A stretch of DNA of 64,000 nucleotides from Pteria penguin. Lineage: Eukaryota > Mollusca > Bivalvia > Pterioida > Pteriidae. The stretch lies in NCBI GenBank assembly GCA_035048485.1, contig CM068585.1, positions 15,729,501 to 15,793,500 of the forward strand. The letters are read 5' to 3'. Both the position numbers and the translations under genes were made by a program. Position 1 is the first letter of the stretch. Each line of letters starts with the position of its first letter. The notes beneath the pieces were generated by a model. That model saw only the letters and a list, made by a program, of their open reading frames with translations. It searched no databases and was not told the origin of the DNA. Below, piece by piece: positions 23,940-36,031 of the stretch.

Positions 23940-25165
23940 ACACATCTCCAGGCAACAGACGAAACAGAGATGTGAGTCTGAATCACAGATCTACAGGCAA
24001 CAAACAAAACAGAGATGAGAGTTTAACTCACAGATCTACAGGCAACAGACGAAACAGAGATGTGAGTCTGAGTTACAGATCTACAGACAACAGATAAAAC
24101 AGAGATGTGAGCCTGAGTCACAGATCTACAGGCAACAAACAAAACAGAAATGTGAGTCTGAGTCACAGATCTACAGGCAACAAACAAAACAGAAATGTGA
24201 GTCTGAGTCACAGATCTACAGGCAACAAACAAAACAGAGATGTGAGTCTGAGTCACAGATCTACAAGCAACAAACAAAACAGAGATGTGAGTCTAACTCA
24301 CAGATCTACAGGCAACAGACAAAACAGATGTAAGCCTGAGTCACAGATCTACAGGCTACAGATAAAACAGAGATGTGAGTCTGAGTTACAGATCTACAGG
24401 CTACAGATAAAACAGAGATGTGGTGTCCGAGTCACAGATCAACAGGCAACAGATAAAACAGAGATATGAGTCTGAGTCATAGATCTACAGGCAACAGATA
24501 AAACAGAGATATGAGTCTGAGTAACAGATCTACAGGCAACAGATAAAACAGAGATGTGAGTCTGAGTAACAGATCTACAGGCAAAAGACGAAACAGAGTT
24601 GCGAGTCTGAGTCACAGATCTACAAGCAACAGACGAAACAGAGATGGGAGTCTGAGTTACAGATCTACAGGCAACAGATAAAACAGAGATGTGAGTCTGA
24701 GTCACAGATCTACAGGCAACAGATGAAACAGAGATGTGAGTCTGAGTCACAGATCTACAGGCAACAGATAAAACTGAGATGTGAATCAGAGTCACAGATC
24801 TACAGGCAACAGATAAAACAGAGATAAGAATCTGAGTCACAGATCTACAGGCAACTGATAAAACAGAGATAAGAATCTGAGTCACAGATCTACAGGCAAC
24901 TGATAAAACAGAGATAAGAATCTGAGTCACAGATCTACAGGCAACTGATAAAACAGAGATAAGAATCTGAGTCACAGATCTACAGGCAACTGATAAAACA
25001 GAGATAAGAATCTGAGTCACAGATCTACAGGCAACAGATAAAACAGAGATGTGAATCAGAGTCACAGATCTACAGGCAACTGATAAAACAGAGATAAGAA
25101 TCTGAGTCACAGATCTACAGGCAACAGATAAAACAGAGATGTGAGTCTGAGTCGCAGATTTATGG
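23940..25165. repeat. 45-bp minisatellite, about 27 copies
   Basis: Unit of 45 bp: CAGATCTACAGGCAACAGAT, AAAACAGAGATGTGAGTCTG, AGTCA. Left units favour CAAACAAAACAGA; central units GATAAGAATCTGAG form a homogenised block at 24800-25020. 45 is a multiple of 3, so both strands show long open frames (15-residue period CRSVTQTHISVLSVA on minus), taken as spurious. EIF2B5 intron 9. Confidence 0.93.
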
Positions 25166-25375
25166 ACAATAATTGGTACTGGTCGTCTTGATGCCATTTT
25201 AACAAACACCAAACAAGACTGATTTGCTTTTCTACGCATACTTTGAGAAAAAAGAAATCATGAGTAAAATATATTCCTCAGCACTCATAGTCTCAGTTTG
25301 CTAACTTACTCTTAAGGAATGCATAATTTTCTTGACTTGAAAACGATCAAATCTGACCACAACTGTACTACTTAC

Positions 25376-25521
25376 ATCCCATGACAGAACACATCCTGGA
25401 GAAATATGTGAGGTATTGTACACTACTACATTATCACACAGTACTGCCATCTCTATACTGCAGTTATCCTCAATTGTCACATTGTCCCATATATAAGCTC
25501 CATTAATCTTTACATTTTGTC
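25376..25521 (-). CDS. EIF2B5: EIF2B5 exon 9 (residues 360-408)
   Basis: Encodes GQNVKINGAYIWDNVTIEDN then SIEMAVLCDNVVV and SPGCVLSWD, the last beta-helix turns (human DQTYLWQGV, SLLCDNAEV). Acceptor CAG is at 25522-25524; donor GTAAGT follows 25376. Phase in 1, out 0. Confidence 0.96.
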
Positions 25522-25872
25522 CTGAAAACCATGCACTACAATATGAGTTCATTATTTGGTAATGGTATGGTATAAGCATTTGATATCTTTTCCCTCCTGT
25601 TTTTATAAGGAATTTATTACGAATAATATAAAATATCATTTTTATCATGTACTGGTCTAGCCACATAAACTTCCTACGAATATGATGGCAATAATTTTAA
25701 TGATTACTAAAAAGAAATAAATATACATGCATATATCTTCATATTATCTACCAAGTATTAAGTTTATCTCTGTTCATGTTAAAATTCATTTCACATTAAG
25801 TATTTACATAAAGTAAGACACAATATGAATACATCAAAAGGGATTCTCTGATAATGAAGATAATACATGTAC

Positions 25873-25973
25873 CTATTACGCAGTCCTTTCCTATAATAGA
25901 GTTAGTTATCTGAGTATTACTGCCTAGGAATGTACCATTTCCCACTAGCACACCTTGTAGAAGGTCACAACCC
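25873..25973 (-). CDS. EIF2B5: EIF2B5 exon 8 (residues 326-359)
   Basis: Encodes GCDLLQGVLVGNGTFLGSNT then QITNSIIGKDCVIG, a run of beta-helix hexapeptides with small and aliphatic residues at the expected spacing. Acceptor CAG is at 25974-25976; donor GTACAT follows 25873. Phase in 2, out 1. Confidence 0.96.
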
Positions 25974-26159
25974 CTGAAAGAAAAAGCTTAGCATTATGTA
26001 TCAATCACTGGCTCTACTATGCCTAATTCTCTATTTGGTTCTAGATTTTAGAATTCTCTTCTAATTTGTCTCAAATTGAAAAGATCTTTTGACTATCTCT
26101 GACTTTAGGTATGAGACAAATATAAAAAAAATTAGAAAATTATTTAGTTTATTCCTTAG

Positions 26160-26335
26160 ACCTTTGACAATAGTTACTGAATAGAATACTTTCTTTATAC
26201 GAAACGATTCTGGTATTTACCTAGCTAAAGTAACATTTCTACTTAGACTTTGAACAGTATTTACTGCAGAGAATTATTATACACACTGGTTCTGGTAATT
26301 TACCTGGCTAAAGTAACATTTCTACTGAGATATAC
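26160..26335 (-). repeat. ~85-bp tandem duplication that copied the exon 7 splice donor
   Basis: Two diverged copies. One includes the last codons of EIF2B5 exon 7 and its donor (26296-26333); the other (about 26212-26249) retains AGAAATGTTACTTTAGCTAG followed by GTAAAT. So a decoy donor lies 84 bp into the intron. Confidence 0.7.
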
Positions 26336-26426
26336 ATTATGTCTGCCATATGAAACTGTGCTTTCTTTTTCTATGAAGCTATTATCTGGTACAATAGGAT
26401 ATGTCCATCGACCCAATATATCTCGA
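26304..26426 (-). CDS. EIF2B5: EIF2B5 exon 7 (residues 285-325)
   Basis: Encodes SRDILGRWTYPIVPDNSF then YGRHNVYLSRNVTLA (family RRWVYPLTPE, RHNIYRG..VSL). Start of the hexapeptide left-handed beta-helix. Acceptor CAG is at 26427-26429; donor GTAAAT follows 26304. Phase in 2, out 2. The donor end is duplicated in the next intron (see repeat at 26160-26335). Confidence 0.95.
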
Positions 26427-26559
26427 CTGTCAACGGAAAAAAGACATCAGATTATCATTATGGCATATAGGTTAAAACATGTTAACAAAATTTTTTTAAT
26501 ATAATCACACTTTTTATGTATCCTTTTAGTACTTTTACACCGCATCCATTCTTCTTTTT

Positions 26560-26642
26560 TGATACTGTAGCAGCACCTGTTTGGTTTATACTGTAGCAGC
26601 ACCTGTTTGGTTTATACTGTAGCAGCACCTGTTTGGTTTATG
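26560..26642. repeat. 25-bp direct repeat, three copies
   Basis: TACTGTAGCAGCACCTGTTT followed by GGTTTA, three times. EIF2B5 intron 6. Confidence 0.85.
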
Positions 26643-26924
26643 CTATCATAATTATTCAGCTTCGGTTTATAAAGGAGTGCACTGGAACTCACTAACTTTG
26701 TGTCCCATCCCTAGTAGGAAGGTCCACTACTGTACCCATTTAAGGTCTGTGATTTGTTTGTATTTTTTCTATAGGTACTTTTTCTTCATCATTATACACT
26801 GGCACATTACTATTAACTTGTATACCAGCTTGTTTACGATTGAGTCTGTGTGAGTGATTCTTGCTTTACATTACATCAAGATATCATGCATTTATATGGT
26901 GAGATATCTTGTATGCACCAAATC

Positions 26925-27045
26925 TACCTTGACATGGGACCTCCTTTTTTCTGTCTCATCCTACAGACAGGACACCGACAATTCAGTGATGAGACCAGAA
27001 CCAGGACCACTTTCACTCATTAGTCAGCCCCTTACTGATTGAGCT
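26925..27045 (-). mobile_element. Degenerate SINE fragment
   Basis: Contains TGACATGGGACCTCC, CTGTCTCATCCTACAGACAG and GGACACCGAC, matching the middle of the SINEs at 37858 and 53710. Ends unclear. Confidence 0.45.
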
Positions 27046-27417
27046 TTACTGCTTTTTATTAAGAAGGTAGTGGATGACAACCTCAGTAACTCAATGGTAT
27101 TACATGAATCTAAAATTATTTAGGTGAATTGCTTGCATAGTAGTTTATCCCACAAAATTATTTAGGTGAATTACTTGCATAGTAGTTTATCCCACAATCA
27201 CTTCTAAAGTGGCAGTATGTGTTGAAATGCTCAAGTCTGGATAAGGAGTTACTAAGTTAAAACTGAAGGCATTCAACTTTAAAATGCAAAGTTCTTCACA
27301 ACAACCTGTATTTCTACAGCATCTTATGAAAGTTAATCAACTAGCAGTCTCATATACAAAATACAGTTTAACCTTGAACTGATTAGACATTTATGAGTCA
27401 AGTAATGTCAAGAGGAA

Positions 27418-27616
27418 ATGATGCATTTCTAGCAATCACCAAGTTCTGATGAAAATAAGATGCATGTCTAGCAAACACCAAGTTCTGATGAAAATAAGAT
27501 GCATGTCTAGTAATCACCAAGTTCTGATGAAAATAAGATGCATGTCTAGCAATCACCAAGTCCTGATAAAAATAAAATGCATGTCTAGCAATCACAAAAT
27601 TCTGATGGAAATATAA
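27418..27616. repeat. 43-bp minisatellite, about 4.6 copies
   Basis: Unit: GCATGTCTAGCAATCACCAA, GTTCTGATGAAAATAAGAT. It ends about 30 bp from the EIF2B5 exon 6 donor. Confidence 0.85.
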
Positions 27617-27645
27617 TTTCATAATAAGAGTACTGTAATACATAC

Positions 27646-27731
27646 CTGACAGCATCGTACATTTGGAGATTGGAGATTCTAGCAGCATAGTCATCTGTTA
27701 TTACTCTGACATACATTGTATAGCCCATAAT
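27646..27731 (-). CDS. EIF2B5: EIF2B5 exon 6 (residues 257-284)
   Basis: Encodes IMGYTMYVRVITDDYAARIS then NLQMYDAV, the link into the beta-helix (human HMHVTAKEYGARVSNLHMY). Acceptor CAG is at 27732-27734; donor GTATGT follows 27646. Phase in 0, out 2. A 43-bp minisatellite begins only about 30 bp into the following intron. Confidence 0.95.
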
Positions 27732-27999
27732 CTGTCAATAAATCGTTAACAGAAAATATCAATGAAATTTGAAAGCGATTCTTCCATTTATCCCTCTTAG
27801 TTGTAATACTAAAATGATGTCTGAAATATGTTCAAGTTATTGCCTAACAATACAGTGCTGATAGACTAACAAACACAGTGTTAACTATAGGTAATACAGA
27901 TAGACCTCAATCATCTTTATAAATCAAAGGTTTGAATGACCTGTAAGTCAATTTTCCCACTGAAAGGTGAAATTCATTGTGAAACAAATGTCCCTATTA

Positions 28000-29474
28000 T
28001 GACAATATTGAAACTGGACAAAACACAAAAACTGGTCATTCCTGAAATTTATCCGAGTCCAAGGACCATAACTCTGCTAAAACTCAATTGACAGAACACA
28101 TGTTTTGAGTTGAATTACTCTTACTCATACTACAACTATAAATTATAAACTCATTTACTCAGAAAATGAAAGGAAACATAAGTATTTTGCATATTCTAGT
28201 TAATCCATGTTGTAAAATACCTGCTTAATTGTACATATCACTGTTAAACTGTATAACAAAGATTTTATTTTAATCAGCCTAATGTTACTTAAGTGTAAGT
28301 GCTTAAATCTCACAATTTTATGAATGCAAAGACTTTTAAAAATAGATGAAAGACTATAAAGGAAAGTAATTCTACTGAAAACTGTTTCAACATTTGTACA
28401 AAATATCATTTATCCATAACTCCATTGAGACATTTTGAAATTAACATGCAAAAGCTAAATGTTTCATGGTTTTAAGTCCACAAAGAACTGTAACTCTGGT
28501 AAAAATTATTGAAAATCAAATTTATCCTAGAATTGTTATACAATATTGAAACTTTCATATAAGCATTATTTACTGCTACATGACTTTTTGTATTAAGGAA
28601 TTCTAAAGTAAAGGTAGGAAAAACAATATCAGGTTTCTAAGTCCAGAAAGGACCACAATTTTAGTAGAAATTGCTGAAAAGTTTTGAAAAATATTAAAAC
28701 TGGGCTTAGGTTTTAAAAATTTCAACAGATATATATTATTTTATTTAACCATACAAAAGCATTCTAAAGTTATGGCCTGGAAACCCTAATTTCTCATGGT
28801 TTCAAAGTCAACAAAGGGCAAAAGCTAAAAAAAGAAATTGCCCAAACTTAGTGAAAATCAAATTTGCTTGTCATTCCAACATTTCAACTAACATGCAAAA
28901 TTATCATTTTGTTCTGCACAGCTTTCTAAAGTTATGACCAAATCTGGGGAACGGACAAAAGGATGCTTTGACATTGTACAGAGGACATAGGTGGGTATAA
29001 AACAACACAAGAGTTAAAAAGAAAAGCCTGCTTCAGAAGTAAAGGATGTACTTTATTCCTATTAAGAATCCTTTGGGTAATTCTAATAAAAATTTCTCAC
29101 ATTCCTGAAGATGTTATGTTGATTGAGTGAATATTACTCTCCTGTACACCATTGTGTATACATGTATAGCTACACTGATGCTGAATCTACCGGCATTTAT
29201 GTCAAAGACATCCATTATACACTAGTTAAGTATAGTGTTCAGAGCATAAAACTTTCATAACGTACGAATATGAACAAAATATTAAAACAGTGATAATAAC
29301 AATAACCCTTTTGATCCAAGAGTCCACTTGAAAATAAATACCCCGGTATATTTTTCCTGATTTTTCGCTGTTTTATTCATCTGTTAATTTACAATAACTG
29401 ATGACTATAAGCCAGATTACCTTAACGTAATGTAGTATACATGAGATTTCTTTAGATACATTTAATAAACCGAG
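28000..29474. other. EIF2B5 intron 5: interspersed repeat remnants
   Basis: Diverged units at 28020-28960 with GGACCATAACTCTG, TTGAAAATCAAATTT and TGTCATTCCAACATTTCAA. No coding sequence. Confidence 0.4.
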
Positions 29475-29477
29475 ATT

Positions 29478-29730
29478 ATTGATTGATTATTGTTTTACCT
29501 CACTCCATGATTATTTCATGTATACTGAAATGGCATCTGCATGATGCATTGCACGAAAGTTTATACCTTACAACGGAGCCATACAGGGGTCGTTTTTATG
29601 TGTCCTGACTAATGTGACACCACACCTTGGTTTTCACTGTCTCATCTAAAAGACAGACCGCAGTGGGATTGCAACTTGAAACCTCTCGGTCATTAACCAT
29701 GCACCTCCTCCACTGAGCTACATAGACAGC
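29478..29730 (-). mobile_element. SINE copy, minus orientation, diverged
   Basis: The tail side has TTGATTGATTATTG, and the body CGGCATCTG-like and CTGTCTCATC motifs shared with the 37858 copy. The tRNA-like head (about 29657-29730) is the first unit of a tandem array. Confidence 0.65.
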
Positions 29731-30037
29731 AGTGTGCCCACAGTGGGTGTACAACTTGAAACCTCTCGGTCATTAACCAAGCACCTCCTCCACTGAGCTA
29801 CATAGACAGCAGTGTGCCCACAGCGGGAGTACAACTTGAAACCTCTCGTACATTAGCCATGCACCTCCTCCACTGAGCTACATAGACAGCAGTGTGCCCA
29901 CAGCGGGAGTACAACTTGAAACCTCTCGTACATTAGCCATGCACCTCCACTGAGCTACATAGACAGCAGAGTGCCCACAGCGGGAGTACAACTTGAAACC
30001 TCTCGCACATTGGCCAAGCACCTCCTCCAATGAGATA
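29657..30037 (-). repeat. 80-bp tandem array made of a SINE tRNA-like head, five copies
   Basis: Units: GTACAACTTGAAACCTCTCG, ATTAACCATGCACCTCC, CCACTGAGCTACATAGACAG. These match the head of the adjoining SINE (B-box strand GAGGTTTCAAGTT). Copies are very similar; one lacks TCC and the last is shorter. Confidence 0.8.
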
Positions 30038-30178
30038 CACCTGCTCTTAACAGTGAATTAATGTCACTTTTAACACATTTAATGAGATTTAAATTCCTGG
30101 ATAACACTAAGAATTGATCATCACAACAAATGATTTTATGTTAGTATTTCATACGAGGAGATATTAAGAGGTACATAC

Positions 30179-30334
30179 TTCTTCATTCTCCAAAATTCCT
30201 TTGACGAAGTCATCTCGTGTTAGGTAATCGAAGTTATCTTTAAATAAAGATGGCACCTGTGGTGAACAGATGTTGATCTGGCAATCCATTAAATCGTATC
30301 GAAGAGTGACATCGGAATGGTCTGTCAGAACTTC
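30179..30334 (-). CDS. EIF2B5: EIF2B5 exon 5 (residues 205-256)
   Basis: Encodes [16 protein letters not shown], then [19 protein letters not shown]. The Asn-Phe pair at residues 238-239 is the NF motif region, which is functionally important in the yeast orthologue Gcd6. Acceptor TAG is at 30335-30337; donor GTATGT follows 30179. Phase 0 at both ends. Confidence 0.96.
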
Positions 30335-30740
30335 CTACAATATATCAAGCCATGTCCCTAATTAAATGCAATCTCAAAAGAAGATATAATGAACCCAGGG
30401 CTAAAATCCAAAATCTAACTCAAAAAGTTTGAAAAATGTATTACTGTAACAATTCAAAACGTACCGTACATTTCATTTAAAATATCTTTTAAGAGAGATT
30501 AGAAGTACAACATAATCAATGCAAAGTTAATATAAAGAAAGTTCAACCTAGATAAATACTTCAAATAATATGTACCAGAAAATTAACTTCTAATATTCTA
30601 TAGAACTTCAGCACATTTAATCAATTATCTGTTTGACTTTATTGAAGTTCCAATTAGCCAGGTTCTCATAAATGAGAATGACATAGTTTTACCTGCTTTT
30701 TTTTCATAACAACAAGTAAGCAACAGTGACTTTTGTATAC

Positions 30741-30918
30741 CTTGGGTAATACGAATTTGTTGGCATCACATACTTTCTGATGATGTAGGATTTTGTCTGT
30801 TACTTTATCAATAGCAAGAACAACATCATCTTCTTTACAACGAGATCGATGACGAGGGGGGCAACTCTTGTAGACCATAGTCATCACTGCATTATTTCCC
30901 CTTATTTTCTTCAGTGTT
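30741..30918 (-). CDS. EIF2B5: EIF2B5 exon 4 (residues 145-204)
   Basis: Encodes KTLKKIRGNNAVMTMVYKS followed by the segment ending DKILHHQKVCDANKFVLPK. It aligns with family AVMTM..K and VLHFQK segments. Acceptor TAG is at 30919-30921; donor GTATAC follows 30741. Phase in 2, out 0. Confidence 0.95.
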
Positions 30919-31039
30919 CTACCAAATATTTTATATTTTGTATAAAAATGAGGTTGATGTAGACAAGGTATGCTAGCTTACTTTCATAAGAAAGTCAGGA
31001 AAAGTCAAAGATGACAACAGAGCTTGCAATTGCTGATGG

Positions 31040-31680
31040 CGACCAATTTATAGAGCAAAAGTTTTTCTTAAGTAGGTAAATCTTCAATTTCAGGGTCAAA
31101 ATATAACAAATTTTGATATGTAATGAAAGGTCTTATCATAAGGAACACACACTTGAAATATTTAAACCCTATCTATTACTGTTCATAAGTTTTTGACTAA
31201 GTACGTTAATTTTCAAGGTCAAGATAAAAATGTAAAAAATTTCGATACGTAATGAAAGGTCTTGTCACAAGGAATACACTCATGATATTTTAAGCTCTAT
31301 CTGTTACTATTCATAAATTATGACCAAGGTTTAAATTTTTGGGGAAGTATGTCAAACTTCAAGGTCAAAGTAAACAATTTTGGTACCCAATGAAAAGTTT
31401 TGGTATGAGGAATACAGATGTAAAATATTAAAGCCCTGTCTCAAATGGTTCTAAGTTATGATCCTGGTTAAAGTTTTTGTCTACAGACAACGATGACAAT
31501 ATGACAATGGTAGTGATGAGCAATCAGAAATTTTTTGTGTTTCAAAGGGCTTCATTTGTTGAGTATGGATGTCAAATATGAAGTCTCTATCCCTCACGAT
31601 TCAAAAGTTATAACCAAGGTTAAAGTTGACAACAGACAAACAAACAAATAAACAGACAGGACAAAAACAATATGGGGGTA
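31040..31680 (+). repeat. Interspersed/tandem repeat, ~120-bp units, about five copies
   Basis: Units share TTCAAGGTCAA, ATGAAAGGTCTTGTCA, AAGGAATACAC and TTATGACCAAGGTTA; the block ends with ACAGACAAACAAACAAATA. Relatives are near 39470-39620. EIF2B5 intron 3. Confidence 0.55.
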
Positions 31681-33400
31681 TATAAAAAATGTGAGAATTG
31701 ATTTTTTATGTGAAAATAATGTCAATATTTCAGGTATTTTTAACCCCATTATTAACCCCATTGCATTCAAATCTTCGATGTCTTCAAATAAATGTTGAGC
31801 AAAAATCAGTTAACTCTACAGTGATTGTTTACAGTGACCATTCAATCAGCATGGAAGGTTATATAACTGATGTTATGGACAACCCACTATCTACTTCCTC
31901 TTCTAATAAAAGTTAATCAATTATTTTGTGTTGTTATTGTCACTTGATAATTAAAGAGACATTGACAAGTCTCAGCAACTTACTCATCCAATCCACTTTC
32001 GTTTAACCAATAAAGTAGATCATGGCTTTGAATGATTTGGATAACTATTTGGATGTATTTGCGAGACAATTTCATTGAGAAACAATATGTAGTTGAAATT
32101 TGTTATCTCAGTCATTAAAGTCGAAATTCTGTCTGTCAGAGTCAAGTTAAAGACCTGAATTTTTCCTTTAATTTCTTTAAGATTTTACTTCAGTAAAGTC
32201 AAGGTCCATAAAATAAAGTTGAAATTCTGCTTATATTGAAGGCATTTTGCAGCCCCCAAACTCTGTTTTCTGCATATTTTATGCTTGTATCTAGAAGTGT
32301 CATTACAAATTGATTAACACAATAATAAAGGTGCAAGATTTAGCTATATCAGACTTCTTGAAAACTGTCAAAAAGTGTCAGACATTCGGTCCGATGACTT
32401 TGTGAATTCTATCAGAACAAACAAGCTTTTATCAGACTGAATAATTTTCTTGTGATTTTACAATTTGAAAAGAAAACAAGGTATAATGACACTTGATCTT
32501 TGTATCAACAACATTGTAATAGATCTACATTTAATTTCATAAAATCAAAACTTTTCACATAAAATTTCATACTCTAGAATAATTTGTCTTGAATTTTGTC
32601 CATTTCTTCTTCTAATTGTTCATTTTCACTGTTAGTTTCCCTTTCTTATTCAATGTCTACCACACTATCCTCCACATTGACTCCCCCCTCACATCCCCAT
32701 TTCCCCTGTGGCACCACCATCCTCAACAATGCAATGACAGCATCTTCACCTCTGACACCATAATCCTGTGCAAGGACACTACCATCCACCACACTGACAA
32801 CATCCATCCATATGACACCTTCCTCCTTTTCTTGAAATCTCCCCTATTACTCTGTTACTTAATTGGCCATGCCGAAACCTATTAGGCCACACAAAATTAA
32901 TTATTAGTTCTTCAGACATATTTCATAATTTTAAGGGCGAGCGGGCGCAAAATTAAATTAAATTAATTTTCAAAATGAAGTTGAAATTACAAAAGTTTGA
33001 CACAATAAGGAACTTTAGAGTTATGGAAGTTAGGAAATATTCATAAGATCTGCCTCATTTTGAAAATATCGATGTCTTAAGCAATAAAAATGACTCCATT
33101 TGAAGCCTTTAAACGCAAATCATCATCAATTTGGTGTACAATTCTGACTCAGGAATCTATCAGGTCGTTAATGAAGACCAGTAACATCTTTTTTTAAAGC
33201 ATATTAAGGAAGCTTAGTGTCAAATCTAGAAGGAAAAATAGCTCTTGTCATTCGATTGGAAAATTTGTGCTGGATTATTTTCTTAATATTAAAATTTGAA
33301 ATTGGCAATTTCAGGTGCGGCCGCTCTTGAAGAACTAATAATAAATTTGATGTGGCCTTACATGTATATATTGTATCTAACTCAAACAAATGCTAGCATA
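31681..33400. other. EIF2B5 intron 3, central part
   Basis: AT-rich sequence. A C-rich segment at 32670-32870 is low-complexity. I see no gene. Confidence 0.4.
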
Positions 33401-33419
33401 GTTGAAGAATATTTCATAA

Positions 33420-33660
33420 AACGTTTGCAGGATAAAGAAAGAAAACTTGTTCAGATTTTCAGAAATTTGCTGTACAGATTTATTTGGACACGGAAAATAT
33501 GAAATCAAATGCTTGAAGAGCCACAAAGGTGTCGAGCTAAATTTGATTTAAAGCAGTCAAAAGTAGCAGAAATTGACCAGTTGTGCTCATTACATTTGTT
33601 GAATTCCAATAAGTTTTGGAATAAAGTAAAGATAAAAGCTTAAGGACCAACAGCCATATA
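33420..33660 (+). pseudogene. Possible decayed LINE reverse-transcriptase fragment
   Basis: A broken plus frame reads KRLQDKERKLVQIFRNLLY, then AKFDLKQSKVAEID and NSNKFWNKVKIKA-stop-GP. The FWxKV(K)...GP pattern resembles the segment before the RT domain in many non-LTR elements. Stops interrupt it and no RT catalytic box is seen. Confidence 0.3.
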
Positions 33661-34078
33661 TCATATAATATCAAAATGTGAATGAAAGTTGTCAGTGGGC
33701 AACATAGCTCTCCGGTGGGGCTTTGTCATAAAGTAAGATGTATGGTAAACAGTTTCTTGATGGAGTCCGTTGTCATGAGGAAGTCAAGGGTTACAAGTGG
33801 TATTGATTATGACACCATAATATCATTTTATTGTCCTTTACGTCATTCTTGCAGAAATATGTCAGATGTCTTATCACAAAGAATGTACATGTGAAATCAA
33901 TCGAATATCATTGCCATTTTTTTTTTTACAAAGATAGAAATGGACGAGTTGTTAGCATTGCCTGTAAAATATGGAAGCCTTATGCTTAATTCATTTTAAG
34001 ATATGGATTAGGTTACAGTTTTTGTCTACGCTACTAACACTGACACTAGGGCTATCAGCTTCTATATATCGTCCTAAC

Positions 34079-34116
34079 CAGAGACATATATACACATATG
34101 TGTATATATGTCTCTG
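34079..34116. mobile_element. Bare palindromic element, 38 bp, with 8-bp target duplication
   Basis: A perfect palindrome: CAGAGACATATATACACAT plus its inverse. GTCCTAAC occurs at 34071-34078 and 34116-34123 (the last overlaps the final G). The arms match the left end of the 2.1-kb element at 43016-45099, so this is that family reduced to its ends. Confidence 0.8.
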
Positions 34117-34547
34117 TCCTAACACACTAGTTACTTTTCGGTTGTTTATTGTATGTGTACATGTGTAAGGGCTACTACGCCATGCCGTTTGCCGTAATCA
34201 TGCAAGCCGATTGTGAATCACAATCCACTTTATCGGTTGATTTGGATTAAAAACTTCACATCTGAGTTCTACTTAATTTATTTTTCATGCGTTCAATCTC
34301 AGAATCTGTCTTAATCCATGCTATCATCCTTTACATCCACATTAAATATTGTTGGCGATTTGAAACTTTTTTGGCTGCCGTTTTCTATGCCGTCATGGGA
34401 ACTTTTCCAAATATGGGGAAAACCATGTGATATATATACATCATCTTTATTTAAGATATACTGGAGTTACCTGTTCTTCCTTGCTATCACTGCGCGAAGA
34501 GACAAGTGACCTCCGCTATCCCCTCTCCAGCTAGTGTTATTAATAGC

Positions 34548-34583
34548 CAGAGACACAGACTACTACAGTAGTCTATGTCTCTG
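34548..34583. mobile_element. Bare palindromic element, 36 bp, same ends
   Basis: CAGAGACACAGACTACT pairs with AGTAGTCTATGTCTCTG, one mismatch. Flanks TTAATAGC (left) and TTTATAGC (right) are 7/8 identical, a likely target duplication. It lies only 430 bp from the similar element at 34079. Confidence 0.65.
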
Positions 34584-34809
34584 TTTATAGCATAGGCAGT
34601 AAGGGCAGATAAGAAGCTGTACACACTGTGTGTAGATATTTTTAAAATTCCTCTGCAGTAGGATACACAGCATAGGTATTCAGTACCTGATGTAATTTAC
34701 GAGAGGCTCTAGGTTAAATGAATGAAACAAAACGAAATGAGATAACAAAAGCAACGGCTAGCGTGGCATAATACGCACGTTGCTTAATTCGGACGTTTAC
34801 TAAAGTTAA

Positions 34810-35290
34810 TTGCGTTTCAAAGCATTTTATCATAGGAATAAGTCCAAGGGCAATAACTCCTGCAGAAACCCTTCTTCGAACTTGACCTGCAAAAAAAAAA
34901 TCTTGAAAATTTTTAGTTCAAGCCCTCCCCCCCCCCCCCCCCACCATTCTAAAATTATAAATTTCTCAAAAATGAAGAAAAAGATATTAAACCCGTAATA
35001 TATGTGATAGTTGGTACATTTTACTTGTTTCATGATAAATTTCATAATGTTTTGACAAAAAATAGATTTTTAATGAATTTCTGAAAAAAATCTTGAAATT
35101 TATAAGTCCAAGGGCCATAAATCCGTCAAAAGTAGGTCAATCATAAAAAAAACTCTAACTGGTACTGACGCCGCTTGAAATAAAGCTATATACCAAATTT
35201 CAACTCAATATCTTAAAAGACGGCAAAAAAAAGTCTGGAAAACGGACAGCGCCATAATATAATAAGTCCCGTCTAATGACGGGCGTATAA
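34810..35290. repeat. Interspersed repeat with homopolymer C tract
   Basis: Contains AGTCCAAGGGCAATAACTCC and AGTCCAAGGGCCATAAATCC as two related units, and a run of 16 C at 34927-34942. The right edge ends AATAAGTCCCGTC and ACGGGCGTATAAAAAT. Confidence 0.5.
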
Positions 35291-36031
35291 AAATAACCGA
35301 GGCCGATTGCAAAACTATTTGTGACTTGCATTGCCAGTCTATATTTTGGATTCTATGAAATATTTTATTTGTTCTTTTTAACACTGAAATTTATATATAA
35401 ATTTATCATTATTATTATATTATATATATTACCATATATATTTCGAAGATTGCACGATCGGTTTCCTTACTGCGCTTATATGTCAAATTATGCCTTGATC
35501 ATGTGTGTTACAAGCGTTCTACTACAATTTCTCTAAATAAGGTAATATGTAATGTGGTCTTCCCAATATTTGGAAAAATTCCCATGAAGTGCGAGTGCAA
35601 TTCATAATCGGCCTGTGTCATTATAGCGAATGAATATTTTAACACACACATTAAGCGACAGAATAATAACAAGTGATTTAGGGCAATATATTGATAATTT
35701 AAGTTAAGCTGACCTATGTTTAAACCTATTTCTGTGCAATGAAATTTCGATAACAAGGATAACAAAGCCGGTTTTGCAAGAACTTTTACTACTTTAAGAA
35801 CTTTAAAGAAGGTACTACTTTGTTACATGAATAGAGATATGCGGTGCAGAGGTAAAATTTTTACGATTGCTAGAAGACTGTCGAGCAAATGCTCGACGCC
35901 TTAAAAATTGACATTAGGTCCGATTAAGAGATAGATTGTTCATATTCTTATCTGACCTTCGTAAATTTTATCAGCACAATCCGATAAATCTGACACTTTT
36001 TAAGATCTCTGTTATATATAGTCCCTAAAAA

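Noticed and set aside
24439..25239. 266-codon minus-strand repeat protein
   Set aside because: By-product of the 45-bp array in an EIF2B5 intron; the plus strand is also open over parts of it.
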